64,000 bases of DNA from UBA7672 sp963784415 (GCA_963784415.1 CAWARK010000014.1:496001-560000), one strand, 5' to 3'. Shown: positions 1-9,590, counted from the first letter of the stretch. Translations and numbers: made by a program. The notes: generated from the sequence alone by a model not told the origin.

Positions 1-377
1 ACTACTGCCACCGTTATCTAGGCGATAACCCCGCTGGGTTCAGCGCTCGGCGCATCGGAGATTTGGATGCTGGACGTCGGAACGAGCCCCTCAACACGCA
101 TGCATGGATGAAGCAGCGAAAGACCGCCCATACCAATAATCCTGTCGATGATGCCCGGGGCAACGCTGAAGCCCTTCGTTGGATTCTCGGTACAATGGAA
201 GAATCGCTGAAGCCTAATCTTCTGAACTAGCTGCGGCGCTGGGAGTGACGGCGGCTGCCACGTCAGAATCTGCGAATTGTTTTCGGAGATCACATTACCC
301 CCTCGCCGAAGGCGGGGGAGGTGGATCGCGAAGCGAGACGGAGGGGGCTGACTGCGAAGCAGGCGGACAGCCCGCGC
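1..377. other. Left-edge intergenic region, no confident gene
   Basis: This stretch lies downstream of accC. The only open frame of note is on the minus strand at 18-293, with a GTG start and 91 residues. It resembles no family I know, has no signal peptide or clear ribosome site, and is rich in Pro, Ser and Ile. It may be chance. The right part holds an intergenic repeat, listed separately at 297-347. Confidence 0.4.
297..347. repeat. Interspersed intergenic repeat of Caulobacterales type
   Basis: Two short hairpins lie side by side: a C-run/G-run stem around CGCCGAAGGCG, and TCGCGAAGCGA, followed by GACGGAGGG. From memory, units with this Cys/Gly-like GC pattern are scattered between genes in Caulobacter relatives, often just after stop codons as here, about 30 bp past accC. 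Only one copy is in this window, so its repetitive nature is an inference from other genomes. Confidence 0.5.
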
Positions 378-1721
378 CTACTTCTTCATCCCAAGAAACT
401 TCTCAAGCCAGTGGATGTCGTAGTTCCCCGCTGCGATATCCGCATTAGCCGCCAGCCGGCGATGCAACGGCAGCGTCGTCTCGACACCGCTGACAACCGT
501 CTCATCCAGCGCCCGACGCAACCTTGCCAGCGCTTCCGCACGTGTCGGCGCATGCACGATCAGCTTGCCGATGAGGCTGTCGTAGTGCGGCGGCACGCGA
601 TAGCCAGCATAGGCCGCGCTATCGAGACGCACGCCGAGACCGCCCGGCGCGTGGAATTCCTGGATCAGGCCCGGCGAAGGGACGAACGTCTCCGGGTTCT
701 CTGCGTTGATGCGGCACTCGATGGCGTGGCCGGAGATCTTCACGTCCTTCTGCGTCAGCGAGAGTTTTTCGCCGAACGCGATGCGGATCTGCTCCTGCAC
801 GAGATCGACGCCTGTGATCATCTCGGTGACCGGGTGTTCGACCTGCAGGCGCGTGTTCATCTCGATGAAGTAGAACTCGCCATTCTCGTACAGGAACTCG
901 ATCGTGCCGACGCCGAGATAGCCGAGCTTCTTGATGGCGGTGGTGACGGTCTTGCCGATGACGGCGCGCGCCGCGTCGTCGATGACGGGCGAGGGCGCTT
1001 CCTCGAACACTTTCTGGTGGCGCCGCTGCAGCGAACAGTCGCGCTCGCCCAGATGGATGACGTTGCCGTGGCTGTCGGCGACGACCTGAATCTCGATGTG
1101 GCGCGGCTTCTGGAGGTATTTCTCCATGTAGACCGCTTCATTGCCGAAAGCTGTTTTCGCTTCCGTCCGCGCGGACAGGAAGGCGAGTTCGATTTCTTCG
1201 GGCGAGTGGGCAACCTTCATCCCGCGGCCGCCGCCGCCGGCTGTGGCCTTCATGAGGACGGGATAGCCGATGCGCTTGGCGTCGGCCTTGGCCTGTTCAA
1301 GCGTGGCGACCTCGCCATCGGAGCCGGGAACAACAGGAATTCCGGCGGTCTGGATTGCATCCTTCGCAGTGATCTTGTCGCCCATCATCCGGATGTGTTC
1401 CGGGCGCGGGCCGATGAAGGTGATACCGGACTTCTCGACGATCTCCGCGAACTTGGCGTTCTCGGACAGGAAGCCATAGCCGGGGTGGATCGCCTGCGCG
1501 CCGGTGATCTTGGCGGCCGTGATGATGGCGGGGATGTTCAGGTAGGACTTCGCGGCCGAGGCCGGTCCTACGCACACGCTTTCATCCGCGAGGCGGACGT
1601 GCATGGCGTTGCGGTCGGCTTCGGAATGGATGGCCACCGTGTGGATGCCCATCTCCTTGCACGCGCGGTGCACGCGGAGGGCGATCTCGCCACGGTTCGC
1701 AATGAGGATTTTCTCGAACAT
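378..1721 (-). CDS. accC: Biotin carboxylase subunit of acetyl-CoA carboxylase
   Basis: AccC carboxylates the biotin on AccB using ATP and bicarbonate, the first half-reaction of acetyl-CoA carboxylase, which makes malonyl-CoA for fatty acids in the cytoplasm. The protein has 447 residues, the normal length. It starts MFEKILIANRGEIALRV, typical of the family. The glycine-rich ATP-grasp loop GGGGRGMKV lies near residue 165, and the active-site stretch EMNTRLQVEHPVTE near 290. The start codon is 10 nt after the accB stop, so aroQ, accB and accC form one operon transcribed leftward. The reading frame is intact. Confidence 0.97.
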   Translation of the reverse strand: MFEKILIANRGEIALRVHRACKEMGIHTVAIHSEADRNAMHVRLADESVCVGPASAAKSYLNIPAIITAAKITGAQAIHPGYGFLSENAKFAEIVEKSGITFIGPRPEHIRMMGDKITAKDAIQTAGIPVVPGSDGEVATLEQAKADAKRIGYPVLMKATAGGGGRGMKVAHSPEEIELAFLSARTEAKTAFGNEAVYMEKYLQKPRHIEIQVVADSHGNVIHLGERDCSLQRRHQKVFEEAPSPVIDDAARAVIGKTVTTAIKKLGYLGVGTIEFLYENGEFYFIEMNTRLQVEHPVTEMITGVDLVQEQIRIAFGEKLSLTQKDVKISGHAIECRINAENPETFVPSPGLIQEFHAPGGLGVRLDSAAYAGYRVPPHYDSLIGKLIVHAPTRAEALARLRRALDETVVSGVETTLPLHRRLAANADIAAGNYDIHWLEKFLGMKK

Positions 1722-1731
1722 AGCGGCGCCG

Positions 1732-2220
1732 CTATTCGATGATGATGAGAGGTTCGCCGAATTCGACCGGCTGCTGGTTATCGATCAGGATCTGCGTGAT
1801 CTTGCCAGCGCGCGGCGCGGTCACCGGATTGAACGTCTTCATCGCTTCAACCAGCAGGAGCGTCGCGCCGGCATTCACCGTGTCGCCGACCTTCACGAAT
1901 TTGGGCGAGCCTTCTTCGGCTTGCAGGTAAACCGTGCCGACCATCGGCGACTTCACGGCGCCCGGATGATCGCGCAGCGACGCCTTGCTGGCCGGAGCTG
2001 CAGCGGCAGCGGGCGCAGCGCTCGGCGCGCCGGCGGCGGGGGCGGGCGCATACGCCTGCGCCATGTGAACGGTCTTGGCCTCAGGCTTCACGACCTTGAT
2101 GCGCAGGCCGCCCTGTTCGATTTCGATCTCGCCAAGGTCCGCTTCCCGGAGGATCGCCGCGAGCTCGCGGATGAGTCCGGTATCGAACCTGCCGGTCTTC
2201 TCGGGAGGCTTGTCGGCCAT
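1732..2220 (-). CDS. accB: Biotin carboxyl carrier protein of acetyl-CoA carboxylase
   Basis: AccB carries the biotin that shuttles CO2 between AccC and the carboxyltransferase. It has 162 residues: an N-terminal dimerisation segment, an Ala/Pro-rich linker (about residues 60-85) and a C-terminal biotinyl domain. The lysine to be biotinylated is in VEAMKTFN; most homologues read EAMK(L/M)MN, so Phe after Thr is a mild variant. I chose ATG at 2220 (MADKPPEKTG). A TTG at 2229 is in frame but would overlap the aroQ stop. It lies 5 nt after aroQ and 10 nt before accC. Confidence 0.96.
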   Translation of the reverse strand: MADKPPEKTGRFDTGLIRELAAILREADLGEIEIEQGGLRIKVVKPEAKTVHMAQAYAPAPAAGAPSAAPAAAAAPASKASLRDHPGAVKSPMVGTVYLQAEEGSPKFVKVGDTVNAGATLLLVEAMKTFNPVTAPRAGKITQILIDNQQPVEFGEPLIIIE

Positions 2221-2225
2221 GATCG

Positions 2226-2675
2226 TCAAACTCTCTTCTGTTCGGTGAGGGCCACGACAGCCTGGATGGCCAGTCGGTAGCCCAGGGGGCCAAAACCGGC
2301 GATGACGCCGGAAGCTGCTGGAGACACCAGGCTCTTGTGCCTGAATTCTTCCCGAACCCCGGGATTGCTGAGATGAACTTCCACGACAGGAATGGTCAAC
2401 ACCTTGAGCGCGTCGTGAATCGCGACCGAGGTGTGTGTGTATGCCCCCGCATTTATGATCAGCCCGCCTGCCTGTCTACGGGCATCCTGTATCCAGTCCA
2501 CAAGCTCGCCCTCGTGGTTGGACTGGCGGAAAAACAGGGTTGCGCCCACGGCATCCGCAGCGTCCTGCGACAGCTTCTCAAGGTCGGCCAGCGTGCCCTT
2601 GCCGTAGATGGCAGGCTCCCGCTCGCCCAACAGGTTGAGGTTGGGCCCGTTCAGGAGGTAGATGGTCAAGCTCAT
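2226..2675 (-). CDS. aroQ: Type II 3-dehydroquinate dehydratase
   Basis: AroQ converts 3-dehydroquinate to 3-dehydroshikimate, step three of aromatic amino acid synthesis. The 149-residue length is normal for the dodecameric type II enzyme. The N-terminus YLLNGPNLNLLGEREPAIYG carries the conserved NGPNLN and the catalytic Tyr of the mobile loop. The NAGAYTHTS segment (about residues 75-83) and VEVHLSN with its His are also in place. It is the first gene of the leftward aroQ-accB-accC operon, an order conserved in alphaproteobacteria. The divergent thiS start lies 115 bp away. Confidence 0.96.
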   Translation of the reverse strand: MSLTIYLLNGPNLNLLGEREPAIYGKGTLADLEKLSQDAADAVGATLFFRQSNHEGELVDWIQDARRQAGGLIINAGAYTHTSVAIHDALKVLTIPVVEVHLSNPGVREEFRHKSLVSPAASGVIAGFGPLGYRLAIQAVVALTEQKRV

Positions 2676-2790
2676 GGAAGACCCTTTACCCGAACCTCAT
2701 CCGGCGGCCAAAGGCCATCGTGGCGCAGGCGAATGAATAGGCGAATCCTGAAAGAGATCAAATGCCTGAGTGGCCTGCCGGGTTGGTTAA

Positions 2791-2991
2791 ATGAACCTCT
2801 TTCTCAACGGCGAGGCGACTTCCGTACCGGATGCCGCCACAGTGACTTTGCTCCTCGAGCAGCTCGGCCTGCCCCTGAAGGGTGTGGCTGTGGAGCGCAA
2901 TCGGGAAATCGTGCCGAAGTCGTTGTATGCAACCACCGCCTTGGCCGAAGGCGACCGGATCGAGATCGTGCAGTTTGTAGGAGGCGGCTGA
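2791..2991 (+). CDS. thiS: Sulfur carrier protein ThiS
   Basis: ThiS is a ubiquitin-like protein whose C-terminal thiocarboxylate donates sulfur for the thiazole ring of thiamine. This 66-residue protein starts MNLFLNGE and ends in VGGG, giving the required Gly-Gly terminus that ThiF adenylates. Its stop shares one base with the thiG start (TGATG), indicating translational coupling. No thiF, thiO or thiC is in the window, so the rest of the pathway lies elsewhere. Confidence 0.93.
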   Translation: MNLFLNGEATSVPDAATVTLLLEQLGLPLKGVAVERNREIVPKSLYATTALAEGDRIEIVQFVGGG

Positions 2992-3782
2992 TGCCGGACA
3001 CTGAAGCTTCAGGCAGCGACAAACTCATCATCGCCGGCAAGGCCTACACCTCGCGCCTCATCGTCGGCACGGGCAAGTACGCCAGCTACGCGCAGAACGC
3101 CGAAGCCGCCGAGGCCGCCGGCGCGGAGATCGTCACCGTCGCCCTGCGCCGCGTGAACGTTGCCGACAAGGGCTCCGACCGCCTGATCGATCACGTCGAT
3201 CCCAAGCGCTTCACCTACCTGCCCAACACGGCCGGTTGCTTCACCGCCGACGACGCCGTCCGCACGCTGCGCCTCGCCCGCGAAGCCGGCGGCTGGAATC
3301 TCGTGAAGCTGGAAGTGCTTGCCGACCAGAAGACGCTCTACCCCGACATGGAGGAGACGCTGGTCGCCGCGAAGGCGCTCATCAAGGACGGCTTCGACGT
3401 GATGGTCTACTGCTCGGACGATCCGGTCTACGCGCGCAAGCTGGAGGACGCAGGCTGCTGCGCGATCATGCCGCTCGGCTCGCTGATCGGCTCGGGCCTC
3501 GGCATCCAGAACCCCGTGAACATCCGGCTCATCGTCGAGCAGTGCAAAGTCCCGGTGATCGTCGATGCAGGCGTCGGCACAGCCTCTGACGCAACCATCG
3601 CGATGGAGCTCGGCGTCGATGGCGTGTTGATGAACACCGCCATTGCCGCTGCAAAAGACCCGATCCGCATGGCGCGCGCGATGAAGCACGCGGTGATCGC
3701 CGGCCGCGAATCCTATCTCGCCGGCCGCATGCCGAAGAAGCGCTATGCCGATCCGTCCAGCCCGCTGGGTGGCCTGATCTAG
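2991..3782 (+). CDS. thiG: Thiazole synthase ThiG
   Basis: ThiG condenses 1-deoxyxylulose 5-phosphate, dehydroglycine/iminoglycine and ThiS thiocarboxylate into thiazole phosphate. The protein has 263 residues and a TIM-barrel fold. The imine-forming lysine is in NLVKLEVL near residue 105, and the GVGTASDA phosphate-binding segment follows near 195. The open frame extends far upstream, but ATG at 2991 is the start because it overlaps the thiS stop and matches family length. The stop at 3782 is 7 bp from the converging stop of the Dsb-like gene. Confidence 0.95.
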   Translation: MPDTEASGSDKLIIAGKAYTSRLIVGTGKYASYAQNAEAAEAAGAEIVTVALRRVNVADKGSDRLIDHVDPKRFTYLPNTAGCFTADDAVRTLRLAREAGGWNLVKLEVLADQKTLYPDMEETLVAAKALIKDGFDVMVYCSDDPVYARKLEDAGCCAIMPLGSLIGSGLGIQNPVNIRLIVEQCKVPVIVDAGVGTASDATIAMELGVDGVLMNTAIAAAKDPIRMARAMKHAVIAGRESYLAGRMPKKRYADPSSPLGGLI

Positions 3783-3789
3783 CGCACCA

Positions 3790-4548
3790 CTAGCCCTTCT
3801 TGCTGACCATCTCGCGCGTCGCCTGGATCAGCGACTCCAGCTCCTGCTGGCCGAAGCCGCCGACGAACTTGCCGTTGATCAGGAAGGCCGGCGTGCCGCG
3901 CATGCCCGACGACTCGAATTCCTTCAGCGAGCGATCGACATGCCCGCTGGTCTCGGCCTTCGCCATGTCGGCCTTCCACTTCGGAATGTTGAGACCGATC
4001 GATTTCGCGACTGTCTCCAGGATGTCCGGCGTGTAGGCGCTAGACGGCATCTTCATCAGCGCGATGTGCATCTCGCGATACTTGCCCTGTTGGTGCGCCG
4101 CCAGCGCCGACATCGCCGCGCGGTGCGAGCCTTCGCCGCGCCAGGCCGCTTCCTTGATGATCAGCTTGATGTCGCCATGGCGGTCATCAACCTGGTTGAT
4201 CACCCACGGCATCGCCGATTTGCACACGCCGCAATCATAGTCCGAGAACTCGATCATCGTGATCGGCGCGTCCTTCGGCCCGATATACGGATCGTCCTTC
4301 GCGCTCGCGAGCAGGGCCGGCCATGCGCCTTCCGCCTGCGCGGTCTGTTCCGCGAGTTGCTTCTTCTCGTAGGCGGTCTGCATCTCGAGCAGGATTTCCG
4401 GCTCGCGCAGCAGGTACTCTTTCACGATGGCTTCGACATCGGCCTTGGCCATCTTGTCGATCGAGTCCGGCGCCTTGGTCGGGCCGGCCGGTGAACAGGC
4501 TGCCGCGCCAAGAGCCAGCATGGCGGCGAGGGAGAGCTGTAGACGCAT
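3790..4548 (-). CDS. DsbA-family thiol-disulfide lipoprotein (BdbD/ScsC-like)
   Basis: This is a 252-residue exported protein. The signal peptide ends LALGAAAC, so Cys18 is a probable lipidation site and the protein should sit on the periplasmic face of a membrane. Residues 30-75 are a helical segment like the ScsC N-terminal domain. The thioredoxin fold follows, with the redox centre YDCGVCK near residue 106 and the cis-proline loop RGTPAFLING near 215. It probably oxidises or isomerises disulfides in exported proteins. It follows the M48 protease gene, a pairing also found in other alphaproteobacteria, which suggests an envelope-maintenance role. Substrates are unknown. Confidence 0.88.
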   Translation of the reverse strand: MRLQLSLAAMLALGAAACSPAGPTKAPDSIDKMAKADVEAIVKEYLLREPEILLEMQTAYEKKQLAEQTAQAEGAWPALLASAKDDPYIGPKDAPITMIEFSDYDCGVCKSAMPWVINQVDDRHGDIKLIIKEAAWRGEGSHRAAMSALAAHQQGKYREMHIALMKMPSSAYTPDILETVAKSIGLNIPKWKADMAKAETSGHVDRSLKEFESSGMRGTPAFLINGKFVGGFGQQELESLIQATREMVSKKG

Positions 4549-4669
4549 GGACGAGTTCCTTCCGGGCCGGCTGCCCCAAGCTTGCGCGCCGCGTATTAAT
4601 GCAAATGGGCTTTAGCGCAAAATGGGGGCGAATGCCCAGTTTGCCAGATCAATGTTCAGTGTACGGGGG

Positions 4670-6070
4670 TCAGTGTGCAGCGTCCCGGCCCTCAAGGGCG
4701 AGACCGCTAAACCCCCGGCGCTGGCTCGCAGGCCGGTTGCGTGGGTCGGCCAGCGCCATGATGTCGTCGGCGCGCTGGCCGTTGGGCGTGTCCAGCGTCA
4801 GCTTGTCCCGCGCCCGGCGAGCGAACGTGAAAGCCCGCGCCATGTCGCCAGTGATATAGGCTTCCTCGGCCGTCGCGAGATCGGCATCCCCGATCCGCTC
4901 CTGGCTGGCATAACAGACCGCCAGCTGGTTCCAGGCGAACGCATTGTCCGACTCCAGCTGCAGCGCGTCCATCAGCAGGCCCTCGGCTTCCTTCACCGCA
5001 GCCTCTGATTTCGTGGCGATCAGCGACCGCGCAAGGTTCACCTTCAGCAGCGCCGCCTTGGGCTCCAGCTCCACCGACCTGCGGTGTGGCGCGAGCGACT
5101 CTTCCGCGCGGCCGCTCTCGAACAGGATCTGGCCTTTCAGCTCATAGAAATACGCATCGTTCGGAACGGCATCGATCAATTCCTGCACCATCGTCAGCGC
5201 CGCCTTGATGTCGACGGCGCGATAGGCCGCGATGGCGCGCGCATACTTGGCCGGTATCGACGTGTCGGAAGCCGGATAGCGCGACAGCACACGCGCCGGC
5301 GGTCCTATGAAGCCGATCAGCTTGGCTTTCATCATCGCGAGGTCGTCGATGTCTTTCGCGCTCTGCGGCTGGGCGTTCACGCTGATCTCGCGGGCGCGCT
5401 TGGCGATGGCGGAGATACGATCGCTGGAGATCGGGTGCGAACGGAAATACGGGTCGCGGCGCGATTCCGACATCAGCTCTTCATAGCGGAAATGTTCCAT
5501 GAAGCTCGGCAAGCCTTCGCCGGACTGGTGGGTGTCTCTCAGAATGTTGAGGCCGAACTGATCCGCCGCGCTTTCTTCGGCGCGGGTGAACTTGAAGGCC
5601 GACAGCATCCCGAACTGCGGTGCGCTGCCGAACAGGGCGAGCGCCGCATCCGGCGCGCCGGCGAAGAGAGCCAGGGCGCCTAGGCCCATGGTGATCAGCG
5701 AGGTGGCGTTGGCGGCGCCGCCGGCCTGTCTTTCACGCGTCACGTTGTGGCCAAGGGCCATGTGGCCCGTCTCGTGCGCCATGACGCCCTTCAGTTCCTC
5801 GGGCGTCTTCGTTTCCATGATGAGGCCGGTGTGAAGGAACAGGTTCGGCCCGCCCGCCACGAACGCGTTCAGTGTGTCGTCCTGCACGATGTAGATGTTG
5901 ACGTCGTCCGGCTTCAGGCCGGCGGCCGCGAACAGCGGGTCGCCATAGTCGCGCAGGATCTTCTCGATCTCGGCGTCGCGGATCAGGCCTTGCGCAGATG
6001 CGGTCAGCGGCAGCGCCGCCATGAGGGCGGTCGCGGCAATGGCGCCGATAGCCTTCTGCATAACGCCCAT
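4670..6070 (-). CDS. Periplasmic M48 zinc metalloprotease with TPR repeats (BepA/YfgC-like)
   Basis: The protein has 466 residues with a Sec signal peptide ending TASAQ. The M48 peptidase domain (about residues 45-240) carries the zinc motif HETGH near residue 100, followed by ALGHNVTRER and the third-ligand region EESAADQFGL. The C-terminal half is helical with TPR-like repeats. It resembles BepA/YfgC, which degrades or helps assemble outer-membrane proteins. ATG at 6070 is used; a second at 6061 (MQKAIG) is equally possible. The rne stop lies 100 bp upstream. The 121 bp to the next gene leaves room for a separate promoter. Confidence 0.9.
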   Translation of the reverse strand: MGVMQKAIGAIAATALMAALPLTASAQGLIRDAEIEKILRDYGDPLFAAAGLKPDDVNIYIVQDDTLNAFVAGGPNLFLHTGLIMETKTPEELKGVMAHETGHMALGHNVTRERQAGGAANATSLITMGLGALALFAGAPDAALALFGSAPQFGMLSAFKFTRAEESAADQFGLNILRDTHQSGEGLPSFMEHFRYEELMSESRRDPYFRSHPISSDRISAIAKRAREISVNAQPQSAKDIDDLAMMKAKLIGFIGPPARVLSRYPASDTSIPAKYARAIAAYRAVDIKAALTMVQELIDAVPNDAYFYELKGQILFESGRAEESLAPHRRSVELEPKAALLKVNLARSLIATKSEAAVKEAEGLLMDALQLESDNAFAWNQLAVCYASQERIGDADLATAEEAYITGDMARAFTFARRARDKLTLDTPNGQRADDIMALADPRNRPASQRRGFSGLALEGRDAAH

Positions 6071-6169
6071 GCGAACGTCTCCTTCAGGCCAGCGCCAATC
6101 CCAGGTTAGCCCCGGGGGAGCTTAGCCCTGGCTTGAGCGCAAACAAAGCCGACGCACTGCTCAGGCCGA

Positions 6170-8717
6170 TCAGCCTGTTTTGCGTTTGCTCCACCAGCCA
6201 GCCTTCTTGGGCGCGGAATCGCCGGCCGGAGCCGGGTCTTCCGGAGCGCCATGAATGGCGTGGCGCCGGGCTTCGGCCTGCTCCGCCGCGGTTGCAGCAG
6301 GAGAGGGTTTCGGCTCGGCAGGCGCAGGCTGCGGTGAGGTTGCGGCGATTTCGTGGTCAGGTTCCGGAGCCGGGGGCGCGACTTTGGCGCGCACGGGCTC
6401 AGGGGCCTGTTCCACGGCTGCTACCGGCGCCGGGGCGTCCTGATGGTCGGTCTCCCCATGTTCTTCTTCGACGGGAGCGGCAAACACAGGCGTTGCCTCG
6501 ATCGGCGGGGCTGCAAGCGGGGCCGCTGTCTCGATGACAGCTTCCGGTTCCGCGACAGGCGCCAGGATCAGGAACGGCGCCGAGGCGATCGAATCCAGCA
6601 TCTCGCCGCCATCGGCCGCGATGTCCGGGATACGGTTGCGTTCTGGACGCTCGGTCGCGTTCACGACCGCCACGACGGCGACGGCTTCTGCCACGTCCAC
6701 GGCCCTCATCGCGCTCGCTGTCGTCGCGCGCGGCAACGGGCTGGGCGTCTTCGCTGGCTTCACCGGCATCGGCGTCGGCCGTATCGCGACCACGTCCGCC
6801 TTCACGCCACCTTCGCGCCCGCCATCACGGCCACCGCGACGACGGCGACCGCCTCTGCGGCCACGACCGCCGCGTTCCTTGCGGCCATCGTCTTCGCCAT
6901 CGCTGTCTTCCGCGTCGGAGCTGGCTTCGTCTTCGGACTCATCCTCGTCGTGGTCATGATCATGACCCTCGTGATCGTCCTCGTCGTCGCCTTCACCGTC
7001 GTCGATGATCTCGTCGTCTTCTTCCTCGATCTCATCCGGCGCCGGCGGCGGCAGCGGCTTGAGCTTGCGCAGGTCGATCGGCACCATCGGCTTCGGCTGG
7101 ATGACATTGCCGTCGGCGCGGCCTTCGATGTTGAACTCGCCGGCCTTCAGGTCTTCGTCGGCTTCGATGCGGACGGCGACATGGCAGTCGGCTTCGATGT
7201 CAGCGATCGACGACCGCTTCTCGTTGAGCAGGTAGAGCGCAACTTCGGACGATGCGCTGACATAAACCGACTGCACGCGATCGTCCGCCGCGCGCGCTTC
7301 GATCATGCGCAGCAGCTGGATCGCGGCGCTCTCGATCGAGCGCTTGCGGCCCGTGCCGCCGCAATGATCGCAAACCTCTGACGACAGCTCCAGCACGCCG
7401 GCGCGACGGCGCTGGCGCGAAATTTCGAAGAGGCCAAACTGCGAGATACGGCCGGTCTGCACGCGCGCCCGGTCGATCTTCAGGCTGTCCTTCATCTTCT
7501 TCTCGACGGCCCGATTGTTCTTCGAGTCCTCCATGTCGATGAAGTCGATCACGATAAGCCCGGCGAGGTCGCGCAGGCGCATCTGGCGGCAGGCCTCGGC
7601 CGCCGCTTCCATGTTGGTTTTCAGGGCCGTGTTCTCGACGTTCCGCTCGCGCGTGGCCTTGCCCGAGTTGACGTCGATGGCGACCAGCGCCTCGGTCTGG
7701 TTGATGACGATGTAGCCGCCCGACGGCAGCTGGACGGTCGTGCCGAAGATGCTTTCAAGCTGGTCCTCGACGCCGGTCATCACGAACAGCGGACCGCTTT
7801 CCTCGTGATGCACGACCTTCCGCGTGTGCGAAGGCATCAGCATCTTCACGAAGTTGCGGGCCTCGGCATACGCCTCGTCGCCCTCGACGATGATCCGCTC
7901 GACGTCCTTGTCGTAAAGATCGCGCACGGCGCGCAGGACCAGGTGACCCTTCCTCGTGGATCAGGGCAGGCGCCATGGATTCCATCGTCTTGCCGACGAT
8001 CTGCTGCCACAGCTTGGTCAGGTATTCGAAGTCACGGCGCACTTCGTTCTTGGTGCGCTTCGCGCCCGCCGTGCGGACGATCAGGCCCGCGCCGCGCGGA
8101 ATGGCGAACTCGGACGTGATCGATTTCAGGCGACGGCGGTCGCTCGCATTGGTGATCTTGCGCGAGATGCCGCCGCCACGGGACGTGTTGGGCATCAGCA
8201 CGCAGTAACGGCCGGCGAGCGACAGGTAGGTGGTCAGCGCCGCGCCCTTGTTGCCGCGCTCTTCCTTCACGACCTGCACCAGCATCACCTGCCGGCGGCG
8301 GATCACTTCCTGGATCTTGTACTTGCGCTGGAAGAGAGCGTTGCGGCGGTTCTGCTTGCGCTCGGCAACCGCGTCGGACTCTTCGCTGTCGTCGTCCGAC
8401 TCTTCGCTGTCGTCCTCATCGTCGCCGTCATCGCCATCCGCTTCCGCGATCAGCGCTTCGCGATCCTCTTTGGGGATCTGGTAGTAGTCCGGATGGATTT
8501 CCGCGAAGGCGAGGAAGCCATGGCGGTTGCCGCCATAGTCGATGAACGCAGCCTGCAGCGACGGCTCAACGCGCGTTACCTTGGCGAGATAGATGTTTCC
8601 GCGAAGCTGGCGCTTGTTGCGGGCTTCGAAGTCAAAGTCTTCGATCTGACCGTTCGAAACGACGGCCACCCGGGTCTCCTCCGGGTGGGTGGCGTCGATC
8701 AGCATGAGCTTGCTCAT
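6170..8717 (-). CDS. rne: Ribonuclease E (frame interrupted in this sequence)
   Basis: RNase E is the endonuclease and scaffold of the RNA degradosome, acting in mRNA decay and rRNA/tRNA maturation. The reconstructed protein has 848 residues: S1 domain, 5'-sensor and DNase-like domain with AIDVNSGKAT, the Zn-link CDHCGGTG, then a charged tail. An Asp/Glu/His-rich block is followed by Arg/Gly-rich RNA-binding stretches and an Ala/Pro-rich end. Three single-base shifts break the frame. An extra base in the CCC at 7947-7949 separates ALIHEEG from LVLRAVRDLYDKD. A missing base near 6812 and an extra base near 6650 bracket a stretch that otherwise reads as an Arg-rich RDDSERDEGRGRGRS block. ATG at 8717 has GAGG upstream. 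Confidence 0.93.
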
Positions 8718-9106
8718 GTGGGGGAACCTCTTTGTGTATGCGGACGGCGCGCGAGTGCGCAGCTCCAGCCCGCGGAATGGCTGTATGTTCAGGTGACGAG
8801 GGGGCCCGGCGCTCGGTCTGGCTGACTGAATCTCGCGAAATCGCGTTCATAATGCCCTGACCATGGAGGCAGCGGGATCGCTGACCTCCGAAACGCTCGA
8901 AGCCGGCTAAAGCCCTGTGATGCCTAGGTTTTTTCGGAAAAACCCACGCGAGGGCGTGCAAGGCATGTCGGTGGGACCGCCTTGGGACTCACCTATGCAC
9001 ACATTGTGGCTGAAGGGGAAGGGCGATCAGGCCCCGGCTCCGGTTGATCCACAAAAGCGCCAGGTCAGCGCTCCTGTATATACCTGAATTAGCTAATGTT
9101 TTGTCT
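8718..9106 (-). promoter_or_regulatory. Long rne leader region without a gene
   Basis: I find no supported coding sequence in these 389 bases. They lie upstream of rne, whose mRNAs commonly have long 5' leaders used for autoregulation. At 8927-8944 there is a perfect 7-bp hairpin (GGTTTTT / AAAAACC, TCGG loop). In the rne transcript this gives one A-rich and one U-rich arm. A promoter cannot be placed with confidence. The neighbouring lipoprotein gene reads in the same direction and ends at 9107, so readthrough is also possible. Confidence 0.35.
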
Positions 9107-9590
9107 CTAGCTGGGCTGGGGGCAGGGCCGCTGGTGGGCGATCACCCCCACGCGCTTGACGCGCCCGTCCACGTTCCCCGACTCGAAATACAGGTCGCCA
9201 TAGTCGTACACGGTCACCTCCGGCCGCGTCTCCACGCACCGCGGCTTGCCCAGCGCCGCCCGCGCCACGATCTGCTCCACCCCAGGTCCGACCCCGCTGG
9301 CCGTCCGGAACCGTGCGATCCTCCGTGATGATCCAGTAGACCGTCTCCTCCGCCCCCACCGTCAGACCATCGCTGAATGTGTAGGTCGTGGCCGTCGTGT
9401 TCGGGATCGGCGCCGTCCTGATCGGCTGGCCCTCGGCCGAAAGCAGGAGGGAAAGCGGCAGCCCCAGCTCGATGACCCCGATACGCTTGCCGGGCACGAT
9501 CAGGTGGTCGGCGGGGTCGACGGGGGTGGAGGCGCAGGCGGCGGCGGTGAGGAGGGCGGCGGCGGCGAATGCGAGGCGCAGATTGGTCAT
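9107..9590 (-). CDS. Small lipoprotein of unknown function (frameshifted)
   Basis: This gene encodes a probable outer-membrane or periplasmic lipoprotein of about 160 residues. The signal peptide (MTNLRLAFAAAALLTAAAC) ends in a relaxed lipobox. The mature part begins with a hydrophobic-rich IGVIELGLPLSLLLSAEG segment. One extra base at 9307-9308 breaks the frame after ITEDRTV. With it removed the protein continues RTASGVGPGVEQIVARA and ends with a beta-rich VTVYDYGDLYFESG region, finishing RPCPQPS. I do not recognise the family. It is divergent from amiC with 160 bp between starts. Confidence 0.7.

Noticed and set aside
321..1742. Long plus-strand open frame (473 codons) across accC
   Set aside because: Antisense shadow of accC; the protein is His/Arg/Asp-rich low-complexity typical of GC-rich antisense frames. 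The same applies to other long antisense frames, for example over mrcA, recG, the PQQ dehydrogenase and the gyrA region.
2337..2990. Long N-terminal extension of ThiG
   Set aside because: The frame is open upstream, but it runs through aroQ antisense and thiS in another frame. The coupled ATG at 2991 gives the family length.
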